Shown here: positions 30,222-39,522 of the stretch, one piece after another
How the letters are laid out: every line of letters begins with the position of its first letter
Numbering within the stretch: position 1 is the first letter of the stretch
NCBI RefSeq assembly: GCF_000805675.1
Contig: NZ_JSEF01000015.1
Span: 309,159-373,158 of the forward strand
Length of the DNA: 64,000 nucleotides
Direction of reading: 5' to 3'
Origin: Corynebacterium minutissimum
Lineage (GTDB): Bacteria; Actinomycetota; Actinomycetes; Mycobacteriales; Mycobacteriaceae
Position numbers and translations under genes: made by a program
The notes under the pieces: generated by a model
Told to the model about the DNA's origin: nothing
Seen by the model: the letters and a program-made list of their open reading frames with translations, nothing else
The model's database searches: none

Positions 30222-31559
30222 CTAGAAGTTCAGGTTGTGGCGAAGTTCAAAGGCCGTAATCTGCTGCTGGTACTCGTGCCATTCGTCCCACTTAGCACGT
30301 AGGAAGTACTCAAAGACATGCTCACCTAAGATTTCCGCCATAAACTCAGAGCGCTCAAACTCGCGAAGTGCCTGATCCAGGCTGGTAGGCAAATCCTTGT
30401 AGCCCATTGCAAGGCGTTCCCGGCGCGTTAGCTGGTGGACATCGTCCTCTGCTGGATCTCCGAGCTCGTAGCCTTCCTTAATCCCGCGAAGACCTGCGGC
30501 GAGCAGCACCGCGTAACCCAAGTAGGGATTCATTGCCGAATCCAGCGAACGAATCTCTACTCGGCGCGACATTTCCTTGGACAGTCGGTAGGTGGGAACA
30601 CGCACAAGTGCAGAGCGGTTAGAAACACCCCAGGTCACTGACCCCGGTGCTTCGCTGCCGAACATGAGGCGCTTGTAGGAGTTCGTCCACTGGTTGGTGA
30701 TTGCAGTCATCTCAACGGCATGCTCGAGAATTCCCGCAATAAACTGCTTTGCCGTTTCCGACAGAGAAATTTCGTCATCCGGATCGTGGAAGGCATTCGA
30801 GTCACCTTCAAAGAGACTCAAGTGCGTATGCATACCGGAGCCCGAACGATGCTCAAAAGGTTTGGGCATAAAGGTGGCATGCACGCCTTGCTGGGAGGCC
30901 ACCTCCTTGATGACGTATCGGAACGTCATAATGTGGTCTGCCATCGTCAGTACATCCGCATGGCGGAGGTCAATTTCCTGCTGCCCTGGGGCGGTTTCAT
31001 GGTGGCTAAATTCCGTAGCGATCCCCATGGACTCCAATGCATACATGGAGCGACGACGAAAGCTCGGCGCGTTGTCATGAGTAGCTTGGTCGAAGTACCC
31101 GCCATTGTCAGTTGCAACGAGGTTATTGATATCGCGGGCATCTTCGAGAAGATAAAACTCAACTTCTGGCGAGGCCATGCAGGTGAAGCCCTCGTTGGCA
31201 GCCTCAGTGACCTGACGGCGCAGAATATGGCGTGGATCCACCATCGAGGGTTGGCCATCAGGCTGGGCAATATCGCAGAACATGCGCGCCGACAAGAGCT
31301 CTGGTTCGCCCTTATCGAAGGGCATGATCTGGAATGTCGACGGGTCCGGCATCGCGATGGTGTCTGCCTCAGAGATACGCGAGAACCCCTCGACCGATGA
31401 GCCATCGAAGCCAACACCTTCCTCAAACGCAGATTCCAGTTCCGAGGGGCTCATCACCACGGATTTCAAGGCGCCCAGGATGTCGGTGAACCACAGACGG
31501 ATGAAGCGGATATCGCGTTCTTCAACCGTGCGGAGGACGAATTCGTGTTGGCTGTTCAT
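30222..31559 (-). CDS. glnA2: Glutamine synthetase-like protein GlnA2
   Basis: 445 residues, type I glutamine synthetase fold with VGFDGSSVEGFSRI, SPEVEFYL, HRSGSGMHTHLSLF and NRSALVRVP. Unlike GlnA (15452-16885) it has no tyrosine at the adenylylation position (EDDVHQLTRRERLA there), so GlnE should not control it. In C. glutamicum the homologous gene is non-essential for ammonium assimilation; a gamma-glutamyl ligase role is possible. First gene of glnA2-glnE. DNA is somewhat lower in GC than the neighbours. Confidence 0.93.
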   Translation of the reverse strand: MNSQHEFVLRTVEERDIRFIRLWFTDILGALKSVVMSPSELESAFEEGVGFDGSSVEGFSRISEADTIAMPDPSTFQIMPFDKGEPELLSARMFCDIAQPDGQPSMVDPRHILRRQVTEAANEGFTCMASPEVEFYLLEDARDINNLVATDNGGYFDQATHDNAPSFRRRSMYALESMGIATEFSHHETAPGQQEIDLRHADVLTMADHIMTFRYVIKEVASQQGVHATFMPKPFEHRSGSGMHTHLSLFEGDSNAFHDPDDEISLSETAKQFIAGILEHAVEMTAITNQWTNSYKRLMFGSEAPGSVTWGVSNRSALVRVPTYRLSKEMSRRVEIRSLDSAMNPYLGYAVLLAAGLRGIKEGYELGDPAEDDVHQLTRRERLAMGYKDLPTSLDQALREFERSEFMAEILGEHVFEYFLRAKWDEWHEYQQQITAFELRHNLNF

Positions 31560-31750
31560 GATTTAAACCCTACCGGCGGGTACTGCACTCCAGCCGTAAG
31601 TTGCCGTGATTGCCCCCGCGCCGCCAAACGTTCTTCCTGTTCGCAAGAGTAACTCGGGGGCAAAGCTTTTCGAACCAACAAACGCTAATCCAAACAGCAT
31701 GCTTGAATGGCACCACATCACGAACACATGTACCAAAAAGAAGGGCAATC

Positions 31751-32824
31751 ATGAACTCTTACCACTCAGCTCTCAGCGACCGAGCTATCGAACTCGTCAT
31801 TAACGCCGCTCAACGGGGCTGGTCTCCCAAGGACCTCCTCCATGTACTTGGAAACTACTGCTACCCCACTATCTACCGCGCCGCTGGACGGATACCGGCC
31901 CACATTACGTCTACGGTTCTCCGCAAAGAGTGGCTAACCCTTGAACCCCCGACATCCATGAGTATGAGCGCTCAAGAGGTGGAAACACTCGTTGAAGAGG
32001 TAACGAGGCTTCCTTGGTTGCGTGACGTCGACGTTCTCGCGGAAGAGACCACTTCGAGACCTTCACGCGATAGCAAAGAAGAGAAGATACGAACCAAAAT
32101 CATCAACCTCCTTAAGAAGGCAGAGTCGACTCCGTACGAGCAAGAAGCCAGTGCGCTTATCGCCAAAGCTCAAAGCCTTCAGCAACAGCACCGCCTCAAC
32201 GGACTGTGCGGCGATTCCCCTCTGAAATTCGCCTCCAAACGAATTCACATCAGCGCGCCATACATTAACCATCAAGCGACGCTGCTCAGCGTCATCGCTG
32301 ACAGGAATGGTTGCTCCGCTTTACAACTTCACCCTAAAGGGATCATCACGATCTTCGGCGCTGAGGATGACCTCGACCATGTCATTGATCTCTTCATGTC
32401 ACTTCAGCGCCAATGTGATTGGCATATGCGCCACGGTGAGCACGCCGAGATTGCGCAGCAGTTAGGAAATCTTGCTTCATACCGCCGAAGCTTTATTTTG
32501 TCCTACGCTTCCCGTATTGGAGAGCTGCTCGATGAAGCAAACCAGTCTTTTACGGCCCAGAACTCTGATGAAACTTGCGCAGGAAGGGCTGCCGAGGAAG
32601 ATGAACAGGCAACTTTGGCTCTGACACGTCGCACCCTTAACGCTCTGGATCAGCGAAGACTCGACGCAGAGGCAATCCGTGACCGCTACTTCCCGCACGC
32701 GCGGACTATATCTTTGGCTGTGGGAAGCCGTGCAGGCATGTCCGCGGGGGCATCTGCGGCTGAAAAATCTCACCTCAGCGGTGATTCCGCAGGGGTGAAA
32801 GGGCGCCGACAGCTAACACGCTAA
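31751..32824 (+). CDS. DUF2786 domain protein
   Basis: 357 residues. The centre (about residues 115-155, KIRTKIINLLKKAESTPYEQ then EASALIAKAQSLQQQHRL) matches the DUF2786 helix pair, often seen in phage and mobile-element proteins. The N-terminal 90 residues and C-terminal part are not recognised. The start at 31751 was chosen for the AAGAAGGG site before it; the frame is open further upstream to 31610 but without coding character. Base composition is visibly more AT-rich than its neighbours, suggesting transfer. Function unknown. Confidence 0.75.
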   Translation: MNSYHSALSDRAIELVINAAQRGWSPKDLLHVLGNYCYPTIYRAAGRIPAHITSTVLRKEWLTLEPPTSMSMSAQEVETLVEEVTRLPWLRDVDVLAEETTSRPSRDSKEEKIRTKIINLLKKAESTPYEQEASALIAKAQSLQQQHRLNGLCGDSPLKFASKRIHISAPYINHQATLLSVIADRNGCSALQLHPKGIITIFGAEDDLDHVIDLFMSLQRQCDWHMRHGEHAEIAQQLGNLASYRRSFILSYASRIGELLDEANQSFTAQNSDETCAGRAAEEDEQATLALTRRTLNALDQRRLDAEAIRDRYFPHARTISLAVGSRAGMSAGASAAEKSHLSGDSAGVKGRRQLTR

Positions 32825-32935
32825 GCAATAGGAAGGACGCACAAATGAGTCTCGTACCCAGGTAAACTAGGTGCATAAGACAGGGCGTTTCCCGCCCGAC
32901 AATGATCAATCCCTCCTGCCGACGAAGGTGTGTGT

Positions 32936-34657
32936 ATGTCTCCGAAGACGTTCTTAGAAGTCGAAGCCAAGTTCGCCGTGGACGAATCCACCCCGGTACC
33001 TGATCTCACTCAGCTCGAAGAGGTCGCACGAGTCGCGGAAACCCGCCATCACTCGATGTCCGCGATTTACTATGACACCGAGGATCTGCGCCTTACCCAT
33101 GCGAAGATCACGTTGCGTCGCCGTACAGGCGGCAATGATGATGGCTGGCACATCAAGATTCCAGGCGATGCGGGACGCACTGAGATTCGTGCCGAAATGG
33201 GCGAGCCGGTGGATGGCCGCTACGAGGTTCCGGCTGAACTCATCCACGAAGTTCGCTCGGTAATCCGTAATCATCCTCTGGCGCCCATCGCGCAGGTAGA
33301 CAACAACCGCACCGAGTTGTTGTTGGTTGACGAGGCAGACCAGCCTATTGCGGAGTTCTGCGATGACCACGTCACCGGTTTCTCCTTCCTTCCCGATGGC
33401 ACACAGTGCGCGTGGCGTGAATGGGAGGTTGAGCTTGCAGGAGAACTTCCTGCTACCAAGAAGGGCGGAGCGCTCCTTCGTCACGCCACTTCTCTCCTCA
33501 TTAGCTCTGGTGCCCGCGTGTCATCTTCCCCGTCGAAGCTGAAATCAGCTTTGGGTGACTCCATCAATAATGTTGAGCTGCCGCCGGCTCTCGCTGTGTC
33601 GAATCTCGATCCGGACTCCCCCGCTGCTGCTGTTGTAAACGCCCTGAAGGCTAACCGTGACAAGCTCGTGGAGTACGACCCACGTGTTCGCCGCGACGAG
33701 TGGGATTCCGTCCACCAGATGCGCGTTGCTACTCGTGAGCTTCGCAGCCACCTCCAAACGTTCCACGGAATCGTTGTCGGTCCGGAGATTGAACGACTGG
33801 AGTCGGATCTCAAGCAGCTGGCCAGCATGTTGGGCGTTGCCCGCGATGCAGAAGTCGTCGAAGAACGTTGGCAGAGCCTGCTCGCATCTGAGGATTCGGA
33901 TGTACTGGATGCGGCCACTCGTGAGCACATCGCGCATGACATGGGCCGTGACTACCGCCGAGCCCACCGTCGCGTCATTGCCGCTCTAGATTCCGACCAG
34001 TACCTTGATCTCCTCGATGCTCTCGATGCGTTCCTGGCCAACCCGCCAGTCGCGGGTGAGGACACCGAGCTCGAGGGCGATGCAACTGATTCCGATGCGG
34101 AGTCTGCAGCATCCGAATCGGCAGAAGAGATTGAATCTCCAGAGAAGCAGGAGCAGCCGAAGGAATCCAAGCCGAAGCATGCTAAGAGCGAGGATGCAGA
34201 GCACCATGACCTCGATACGGTTATGGCGTTGCACCTCAACCAGGCGTATGACAAGTTGGTGAAGCGCCACAAGAAGGCGGTCAAGAACTGGGATAACACC
34301 GAGTTGACCTTGCATGAGCGTGAGGAGTACTTCCACGACATGCGTAAGGCTGCCAAGAAGCTGCGTTATGCCGCTGAGGCTGCGGGCTCTGCCACTAACC
34401 TAAAGACCAAAAACCTTTACAAGGCCTGCAAGAATATGCAGTCGGTCTTGGGTGACTTCCAGGATTCGGTCACGTCCCGTGACAAGCTCATTGAACTTGC
34501 AGAAACGGCACGTCGCCGCGGCGAAGACACCTTTGGGTACGGTCTGCTCTACCAGCGTGAGCGTGCCATCGGCTTGGAGGCGCTCGACGCCTACGCGGAG
34601 AGCTTCAAGGCGATTAAGTCGGCCTTCAAGCCGCTGCGTAAGAAGCTGGAAAAGTAG
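32936..34657 (+). CDS. CYTH-CHAD domain protein
   Basis: 573 residues. N-terminal CYTH domain (about 1-195) with the ExExK motif in FLEVEAKF; such domains act on triphosphates or bind polyphosphate. C-terminal CHAD domain (about 225-573) of conserved His- and Lys-rich helices (VHQMRVATRELRSHLQTF; EYFHDMRKAAKKLRYAAEA), known to bind polyphosphate. The CHAD domain is interrupted by an acidic Ser/Glu/Asp/Lys stretch (about 375-425). The ATG at 32936 was preferred to GTG at 32930 because GAAGG sits at the right distance. A large terminator follows. Confidence 0.9.
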   Translation: MSPKTFLEVEAKFAVDESTPVPDLTQLEEVARVAETRHHSMSAIYYDTEDLRLTHAKITLRRRTGGNDDGWHIKIPGDAGRTEIRAEMGEPVDGRYEVPAELIHEVRSVIRNHPLAPIAQVDNNRTELLLVDEADQPIAEFCDDHVTGFSFLPDGTQCAWREWEVELAGELPATKKGGALLRHATSLLISSGARVSSSPSKLKSALGDSINNVELPPALAVSNLDPDSPAAAVVNALKANRDKLVEYDPRVRRDEWDSVHQMRVATRELRSHLQTFHGIVVGPEIERLESDLKQLASMLGVARDAEVVEERWQSLLASEDSDVLDAATREHIAHDMGRDYRRAHRRVIAALDSDQYLDLLDALDAFLANPPVAGEDTELEGDATDSDAESAASESAEEIESPEKQEQPKESKPKHAKSEDAEHHDLDTVMALHLNQAYDKLVKRHKKAVKNWDNTELTLHEREEYFHDMRKAAKKLRYAAEAAGSATNLKTKNLYKACKNMQSVLGDFQDSVTSRDKLIELAETARRRGEDTFGYGLLYQRERAIGLEALDAYAESFKAIKSAFKPLRKKLEK

Positions 34658-34689
34658 CTCGGAGTAACTGAGCGGTGTAGAACGACACT

Positions 34690-34753
34690 GACCCCGCTGT
34701 TTCCCATATCACCCAGTGTGCAAGGCACTCGGTGGATGGGAATCAGCGGGGTC
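34690..34753 (+). terminator. Long interrupted hairpin terminator after the CYTH-CHAD gene
   Basis: Outer stem GACCCCGCTG/CAGCGGGGTC, then TTCCCAT/ATGGGAA, then shorter inner pairings CACCC/GGTG and AGTG/CACT, ending in CTCTTCTTTG. 64 nt in all. Confidence 0.65.
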
Positions 34754-34790
34754 TCTTCTTTGTCAGCAGTCGCTGCTCAAAAGCGCTGCT

Positions 34791-34979
34791 TTAGTAGTCG
34801 TCTTCGGCTGCGTCCTCGGCATCGGCCGCGGCAGTGCGGGCATTGGCAATCTCGATGGCGTGCTCGGCTTCCTCACGGGAGTCATAGGGGCCCATACGGT
34901 TTTCCCAACCGGAAACCTTGCCCTGGGATACCTCACCGGTAGAGGGATCGTAGAACCACTTCTTGTCAGCGTCAGCCAT
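34791..34979 (-). CDS. Small SPOR-like protein
   Basis: 62 residues. KKWFYDPSTGEVSQGKVSGWENRMGPYDSREEAEHAIEIA has the spacing of short actinobacterial SPOR-like proteins (aromatic start, Gly-Pro-Tyr, then a helix with Glu/Ala), which in larger proteins bind peptidoglycan. No signal peptide. The ATG at 34979 follows GGAGAAGACA, a good ribosome-binding site; longer in-frame starts up to 35093 are unlike coding sequence. Acidic Ala/Glu/Asp tail. Confidence 0.7.
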   Translation of the reverse strand: MADADKKWFYDPSTGEVSQGKVSGWENRMGPYDSREEAEHAIEIANARTAAADAEDAAEDDY

Positions 34980-35119
34980 TGTCTTCTCCATTCTGGGATG
35001 CTCATCCCTCATACTGTGAACCGCGGGAACTCGCTTACTTTTCTGGCACGGTGGCCCAAAAGGTGTGCTTTCGGTTCTCGGTGCACCCCACACTACAGAC
35101 CGGCGGCGCTTCGTGCGGC

Positions 35120-35157
35120 TAGAATAGACAGGTCACTCTCTTCTGCACCTGTGCAGA
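35120..35157 (+). promoter_or_regulatory. -10 box and inverted repeat before the galactokinase-like gene
   Basis: TAGAAT (35120-35125) is a likely -10. Behind it, 35142-35157 is a perfect inverted repeat TCTGCAC-CT-GTGCAGA, in the presumed leader. It could be an operator or small hairpin. The gene's ribosome-binding site AAAGGAG follows near 35176. Confidence 0.45.
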
Positions 35158-35193
35158 GAACCTATCGCCACCAGCAAAGGAGTACCTTCCCCG

Positions 35194-36465
35194 ATGCCCC
35201 AGTGGACTGCCCCTTCAACACCGGTCGTCGACCGCGCACGCACCGCTCACCGCGATAATGTCGGTACCGAGCCAACACACATCGCGAGTGCCCCGGCCAC
35301 GTGGTCACTCATCGGCGAGCACATCGACCACTTCGGCGGCATCGCCATCATGGGCTTGGCGGCTCTTCGCGCCGCAGTTGCCGTCAGCCCCCGAGACGAT
35401 GGCACCGTATCCGTTCGCTGCTTGTCTACTGATGGCAGCACTACCGAAGATTTCATCACCTTGGAAAAGGTGTCCGCTCTTGCCGCCGAACAGCAGCCCA
35501 GCGTTGATTCTGAGGGCCAGCCTGTTGTACCCCCTGCGCCGAATGGTGGGCTTGCTGCCCGTCTGGGTGGCATCGTCCACACGATGATCAACCGCCAGTT
35601 GCTGTCGCGTGAGACTGCCGGTGCAGATATCACCGTAGTCACCGACATCCCTGACAATGCGGGCCTGGGCGCTGCCGCAGCCATCGATATTGCGACCGCT
35701 CTTGCGCTGCTGGGCGGGGCCGATGAACCGTTCGATGCGCCTTTGCGCGCACGTCTGGCTGAGGTCTGCTCACAGGCCGTAGGAACCTTCGCGTGCTTCC
35801 CCGCCTTGCGTGCCCGTCACTCCGCCGCACTGCGCGGAACGGGTGAGTCCATCACCATCATCGACTATGCCGATGGTTCTGTCACCCAGGCGCCACATGC
35901 GGTGAATCAAGACCTCGTAGCGTATGCGCTTGCTGTCCCCGGCGACTTTGACTGCGAGGAGACGATTGCTGATATCCGTACCCGCGAGCGTTTCATCGAT
36001 GACGCCTGCCATGCCTTCGGCACGGAGTCGCTGCGTCTTTTGCCGGATGCACCACAGCGCGTGCTTGATTGGTTGGCAGCCGTCCATAAGATTCACGGCC
36101 CCGAGAACCAGCCCACCATTGCCCAGGCCACGGCTTGGTTGACGTTTTATGCAGAGGAAACCCAGCGTGCCCAAGGCGTGGCCCGTGCGCTGCGCTCACG
36201 CCGCGGCACAGAGCTTTTCCCACTGCTGACGCAGTCGCAGTCCGCTCTCGCTACGGTCTATGGTTTTGATTCTGCGGAAAAGCTTGCCCAGCTGGCATCT
36301 GCCCGCGGTGCATCGGCAGCCCGCTCGGCGCATGCCGGTACCTCAACAGCGGTCATCGCATATGTCCCGAGTACTAAGGCCACCAACTTTGCTGCAGATT
36401 TGGCGGAAGATGGGTTGCTCGTGGTTCCGCTAAACGCCGGCGCACCGGCGGTGACCGAAAGCTAG
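35194..36465 (+). CDS. Galactokinase-like GHMP-family protein with altered active-site motifs
   Basis: 423 residues with the galactokinase layout. Motif 1 is SLIGEHIDHFGG (39-49), close to the usual sugar-binding block but lacking the Arg-Val-Asn before it (ATW instead). Motif 2 is GLGAAAAIDIATAL (157-170), where kinases normally have GLSSSA for phosphate binding. The region that should hold the catalytic MDQ aspartate reads CFPALRARHSAAL without it, and the C-terminal glycine motif is also changed. So it may be a non-catalytic relative or act on another substrate. AAAGGAG site. Its stop shares CTAG with the convergent RNB gene. Confidence 0.7.
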   Translation: MPQWTAPSTPVVDRARTAHRDNVGTEPTHIASAPATWSLIGEHIDHFGGIAIMGLAALRAAVAVSPRDDGTVSVRCLSTDGSTTEDFITLEKVSALAAEQQPSVDSEGQPVVPPAPNGGLAARLGGIVHTMINRQLLSRETAGADITVVTDIPDNAGLGAAAAIDIATALALLGGADEPFDAPLRARLAEVCSQAVGTFACFPALRARHSAALRGTGESITIIDYADGSVTQAPHAVNQDLVAYALAVPGDFDCEETIADIRTRERFIDDACHAFGTESLRLLPDAPQRVLDWLAAVHKIHGPENQPTIAQATAWLTFYAEETQRAQGVARALRSRRGTELFPLLTQSQSALATVYGFDSAEKLAQLASARGASAARSAHAGTSTAVIAYVPSTKATNFAADLAEDGLLVVPLNAGAPAVTES

Positions 36466-37865
36466 TCGGCGGGCCAGGCAAAGAGCACGTCGCGCTCAGC
36501 CACATCAGCCTTAACCAGCGAGACGGTGGTCTCGCTACCCGTGGGAGGCTGGCCCACAGCCTCCCCCATCACGGGCGGCTCAAGGATGAACAGGCGTGCT
36601 TTGTCGCGCTTCTCGCCGCCATCGACCACGACTGACTCGAAGTTGGTGCCTACCCAGGGAGCCAGCACGGTGGCCTCAGTGAGGTTGAGGCAGGCTCGGT
36701 CTACTTGGGAAGCTAGCTGGGACGTGGAGCGCATCGAGGCGATGACATCCCCGGCGCGGTTGCGTACCCACTCCGGGACCTCGTAGCCGCCACTTAACGC
36801 GAGGCAGACTTCGGTGGCAAAGCGATCGACGAGTCGACGCAATGGAGCGGTGACGTGGGCATAATAGCCGCCAATACCTGCGTGAACGTCAGCTGGGGAT
36901 TCTTCGAGCCACACATAATCAGCGCCGCGCAGCAGGCGCTGCGCCTCGCGCATGACGGCCATGCCGCGGGGAGAATCAGCATCGACTGAGTGCAAGAACT
37001 CAGAAATCGATTGGCCTTCCAACGAGAACCCCAGCGCTTGAGCTTCGGAGCGGAACTCAGCCTCAGCTTCCGGGGTAGCAGCTGCCAAGGTGCGTAGGAA
37101 TCCAATGCCATGGGATTCCATGAGGCGGCCAGCGCACATGCCAGTCAGCAGGGAAATCTCCGAGTTATAGTCCATGACTTCGTAACGCGGCTCCATCACC
37201 AGCTCAAAGTGGCCTTCGCCCTCATCGCTGCTTTCTTGTACTCGCTGCGAAGGAAGGCGCAGGTTAATGGCATCTCGGCGCAACGACGAGGCTTGGCGTA
37301 GCTTGCCTACTTCCGGCAGTAACGCAATGGAGGAATGCAGGGAGCCGTTCTCCAAATCCTCGTGGACCTGGTCGTAGTCCAGCCGTGCGCGGTTGCGCAC
37401 GAGCGCGCGCTCCACCGAGAAATCCTCCACCTCACCGGCGGAGTCGAGATCGAAGGTCCACAGGACGGCGGGACGGTCGACGTCGGCAAGCAGCGAGGCC
37501 CTATCCTCCGAAAGCTCAGCCGGGTGCAGCCGGGCGGGCTCATCGGGAAGGTAGATGGTCTGCCCGCGCTTGAGGGACTCCTCTTCCAGGGCTGAGCCGG
37601 GTTCGATGAAAGCAGCCACGTCGGCGATGGCATAGAGCACGCGGTAGCCGCCATCGCGGGCTTCGATGAAAACCGCCTGGTCCAAGTCCATAGAACCTAC
37701 CGGGTCGATGGTGACCAGGGGAATATCGCGGGCATCGCGTCGCTGGTCCGCGTAGCGGTCCTGCGCGGAGGCAGCCTGTGCGGTGACCTCTTCTGGGAAG
37801 TCGGTCGGGACGGAAAATTCTCCCGCGATGGGACGGAAATCCAGGGGTGCGGCATACAGCTTCAT
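36462..37865 (-). CDS. RNase II/R family ribonuclease (RNB domain)
   Basis: 467 residues. RNB domain from about residue 40 with DPVGSMDLDQAVFI (the metal-binding DxxxxxDLD block), followed by IADVAAFIEPGSALEEESLKRG. No N-terminal cold-shock domains, as in the short actinobacterial RNB proteins, so it is probably a 3'-5' exoribonuclease of restricted substrate range. The start at 37865 was chosen because the frame upstream runs into the RNase P RNA gene, whose 3' end lies 35 nt away; the two could share a transcript. Confidence 0.9.
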   Translation of the reverse strand: MKLYAAPLDFRPIAGEFSVPTDFPEEVTAQAASAQDRYADQRRDARDIPLVTIDPVGSMDLDQAVFIEARDGGYRVLYAIADVAAFIEPGSALEEESLKRGQTIYLPDEPARLHPAELSEDRASLLADVDRPAVLWTFDLDSAGEVEDFSVERALVRNRARLDYDQVHEDLENGSLHSSIALLPEVGKLRQASSLRRDAINLRLPSQRVQESSDEGEGHFELVMEPRYEVMDYNSEISLLTGMCAGRLMESHGIGFLRTLAAATPEAEAEFRSEAQALGFSLEGQSISEFLHSVDADSPRGMAVMREAQRLLRGADYVWLEESPADVHAGIGGYYAHVTAPLRRLVDRFATEVCLALSGGYEVPEWVRNRAGDVIASMRSTSQLASQVDRACLNLTEATVLAPWVGTNFESVVVDGGEKRDKARLFILEPPVMGEAVGQPPTGSETTVSLVKADVAERDVLFAWPAD

Positions 37866-37899
37866 GCCGCCCCATTGTTCCAAAAAATTAAAGAGTGGG

Positions 37900-38345
37900 T
37901 ACGAATGAGCCAACCTATAAGCCGGATTCTGTACCGCGCACCACGGCGCGGTGGTAAACATCCATCCAGGCCAACCGTTGCCGGGTGGCTCAAGCAGCTA
38001 CCTTCAGGCTTCGGCGAGCAACCTACTAACGCCTGATCAGGCCCGCTAGCGTGGCGGGCCGTGATGCCTTGCTCCCAGTGGGGTTTACCCAGCCACCGCC
38101 ATCACTGACGGTGCCGGTGCGCTCTTACCGCACCTTTTCACCCTTACCGTGTGCCTACACCGCGCCGAAGCGCAAGTGGAGGCATGCGGCGGTTTACTTT
38201 CTGTTGCACTTGCCCGCGGGTTACCCCGGGTTGCTGTTAGCAACCACCGTGCTCTGTGGAGTCCGGACTTTCCTCGGCCCGCGCCTAGCCCCAGGAAGGG
38301 GGCCGGTTCGACGGAACGCGTTTACCCGGTCGGCTCATTCGCGCC
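37900..38345 (-). ncRNA. rnpB: RNase P RNA, bacterial type A
   Basis: Catalytic RNA that trims tRNA 5' ends. On the minus strand the conserved 5' block GAGGAAAGTCCGGACTCC (near 38255-38275) and the 3' block ACAGAATCCGGC (near 37920-37931) are present. The closing helix P1 pairs GCGAATGAGCCGACC with GGTTGGCTCATTCGT at the two ends. About 446 nt. Behind the 3' end the sequence reads CTCTTTAATTTTTT, a terminator tail. Open frames crossing it on both strands are artefacts. Ends are estimated to a few bases. Confidence 0.93.
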
Positions 38346-38352
38346 TGTTAGT

Positions 38353-39522
38353 TTATCCCAGTGCGCTCAAATGCCCCACATCGTTGAAACGGTGCAGGAC
38401 ACCACGGTCATCGAAGAACTCGACCTCGCTAAGAGAAGCCAGGCCCAAGAAGAGGTGGAGAGGGGTCTGCGGGCCCGAGTCGAGGGCCTGGCGGATGAAG
38501 GACTTAATCGGGTTGACGTGGGAGACCGCGAGTACCGTCTTGCCTTCATAGCGCTTCTGCAGGTCACGACGGGCAGCGCTGACGCGGCGGTGGACCGCGC
38601 GCAGGGACTCGCCTCCGGGGCAGGATACGGAGGTATCCTGCAGCCAGCGCGCGTGGAGTTCGGGGTCGGCGGCGTCGGCTTCGGCGAAGGTCTTGCCTTC
38701 CCAGCGGCCAAAGTCCACCTCGATGAGCTTCTCCACGGTCTCAACCTGCAGGTCCCGGCCCTCCACGACCGCGGCGGCGGTCTGCTGGCAGCGGCGCAAC
38801 GGGGAGCACACGACGGCGTCGATGTGGGTATCTGCCAGAGCCTGGGCGGCAGCGAGTGCCTGCTTCTTTCCCAATTCGGTGAGCTCCGGGTTCGCGCGTC
38901 CGGAATACTGCTTGGCAGCAGACATAGCGGTTTGTCCGTGGCGCAGCAGGATGAAGCGCGTCACGGGGCCGGTCTCGGGGCGCCAGTCGGAGGCTGGAGA
39001 AGAAGCAGTGCTTGGCCGCACCTCCCCGGCCCCGTCACTGCCCGTTGCATCGAGCTCAGCGTCGGCTTCCGCAGCGTCGCTGCCGCCCATATCGAGGATG
39101 CCAGCGGGCTCGCCTTTCGCGGCGGCGTCCATAGCGACGTTGGAGAGCTCATCGGCCACGGAGTTCTGGGCGCGTGGAACCCACTCGAGGGTGTAGCTGC
39201 CAATCTGGTTGAGCAGGCCACGTGCCTCAAGGGCGAGCTTTTGCATGTCTGGGTGCTTGATTTTCCAGCGCCCGTTCATCTGTTCCACCACGAGTTTGGA
39301 GTCCATATAGAACTCCACCTCATCTGCGCCCAGTTCCACGGCGGCTTCAAGTCCACGGAGGAGGCCATGGTATTCGGCCACATTGTTGGTGGATTGTTGG
39401 CCTACCACGTAGGCGATTTCCTTCAGCAGCTGCGAGCGGTCCTCGTTGTAGATCGCAGTACCGGAACCGGCGATGCCGGGGTTGCCGCGGGAGCCACCGT
39501 CAGCGAAGATGACGAGTTTCAT
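38353..39522 (-). CDS. Bifunctional RNase H / acid phosphatase
   Basis: 389 residues. N-terminal RNase HI-type domain (1-135: FADGGSRGNPG, AEYHGLLRGLEAA, MDSKLVVEQM) that cuts RNA in RNA-DNA hybrids. A linker rich in Ala, Asp and Ser (about 140-185) is followed by a histidine-phosphatase (CobC/phosphoglycerate mutase) domain, with LLRHGQT and a second catalytic histidine in AVSHVNPIK. This is the fusion known from Mycobacterium tuberculosis Rv2228c. The start ATG overlaps by 4 bp the stop of the zinc-ribbon gene, as in mycobacteria. Position beside rnpB is also seen in relatives. Confidence 0.93.
   Translation of the reverse strand: MKLVIFADGGSRGNPGIAGSGTAIYNEDRSQLLKEIAYVVGQQSTNNVAEYHGLLRGLEAAVELGADEVEFYMDSKLVVEQMNGRWKIKHPDMQKLALEARGLLNQIGSYTLEWVPRAQNSVADELSNVAMDAAAKGEPAGILDMGGSDAAEADAELDATGSDGAGEVRPSTASSPASDWRPETGPVTRFILLRHGQTAMSAAKQYSGRANPELTELGKKQALAAAQALADTHIDAVVCSPLRRCQQTAAAVVEGRDLQVETVEKLIEVDFGRWEGKTFAEADAADPELHARWLQDTSVSCPGGESLRAVHRRVSAARRDLQKRYEGKTVLAVSHVNPIKSFIRQALDSGPQTPLHLFLGLASLSEVEFFDDRGVLHRFNDVGHLSALG

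Noticed and set aside
37866..38550. Open frames on both strands over the RNase P RNA
   Set aside because: The stretch is explained by rnpB with its conserved blocks and closing helix.
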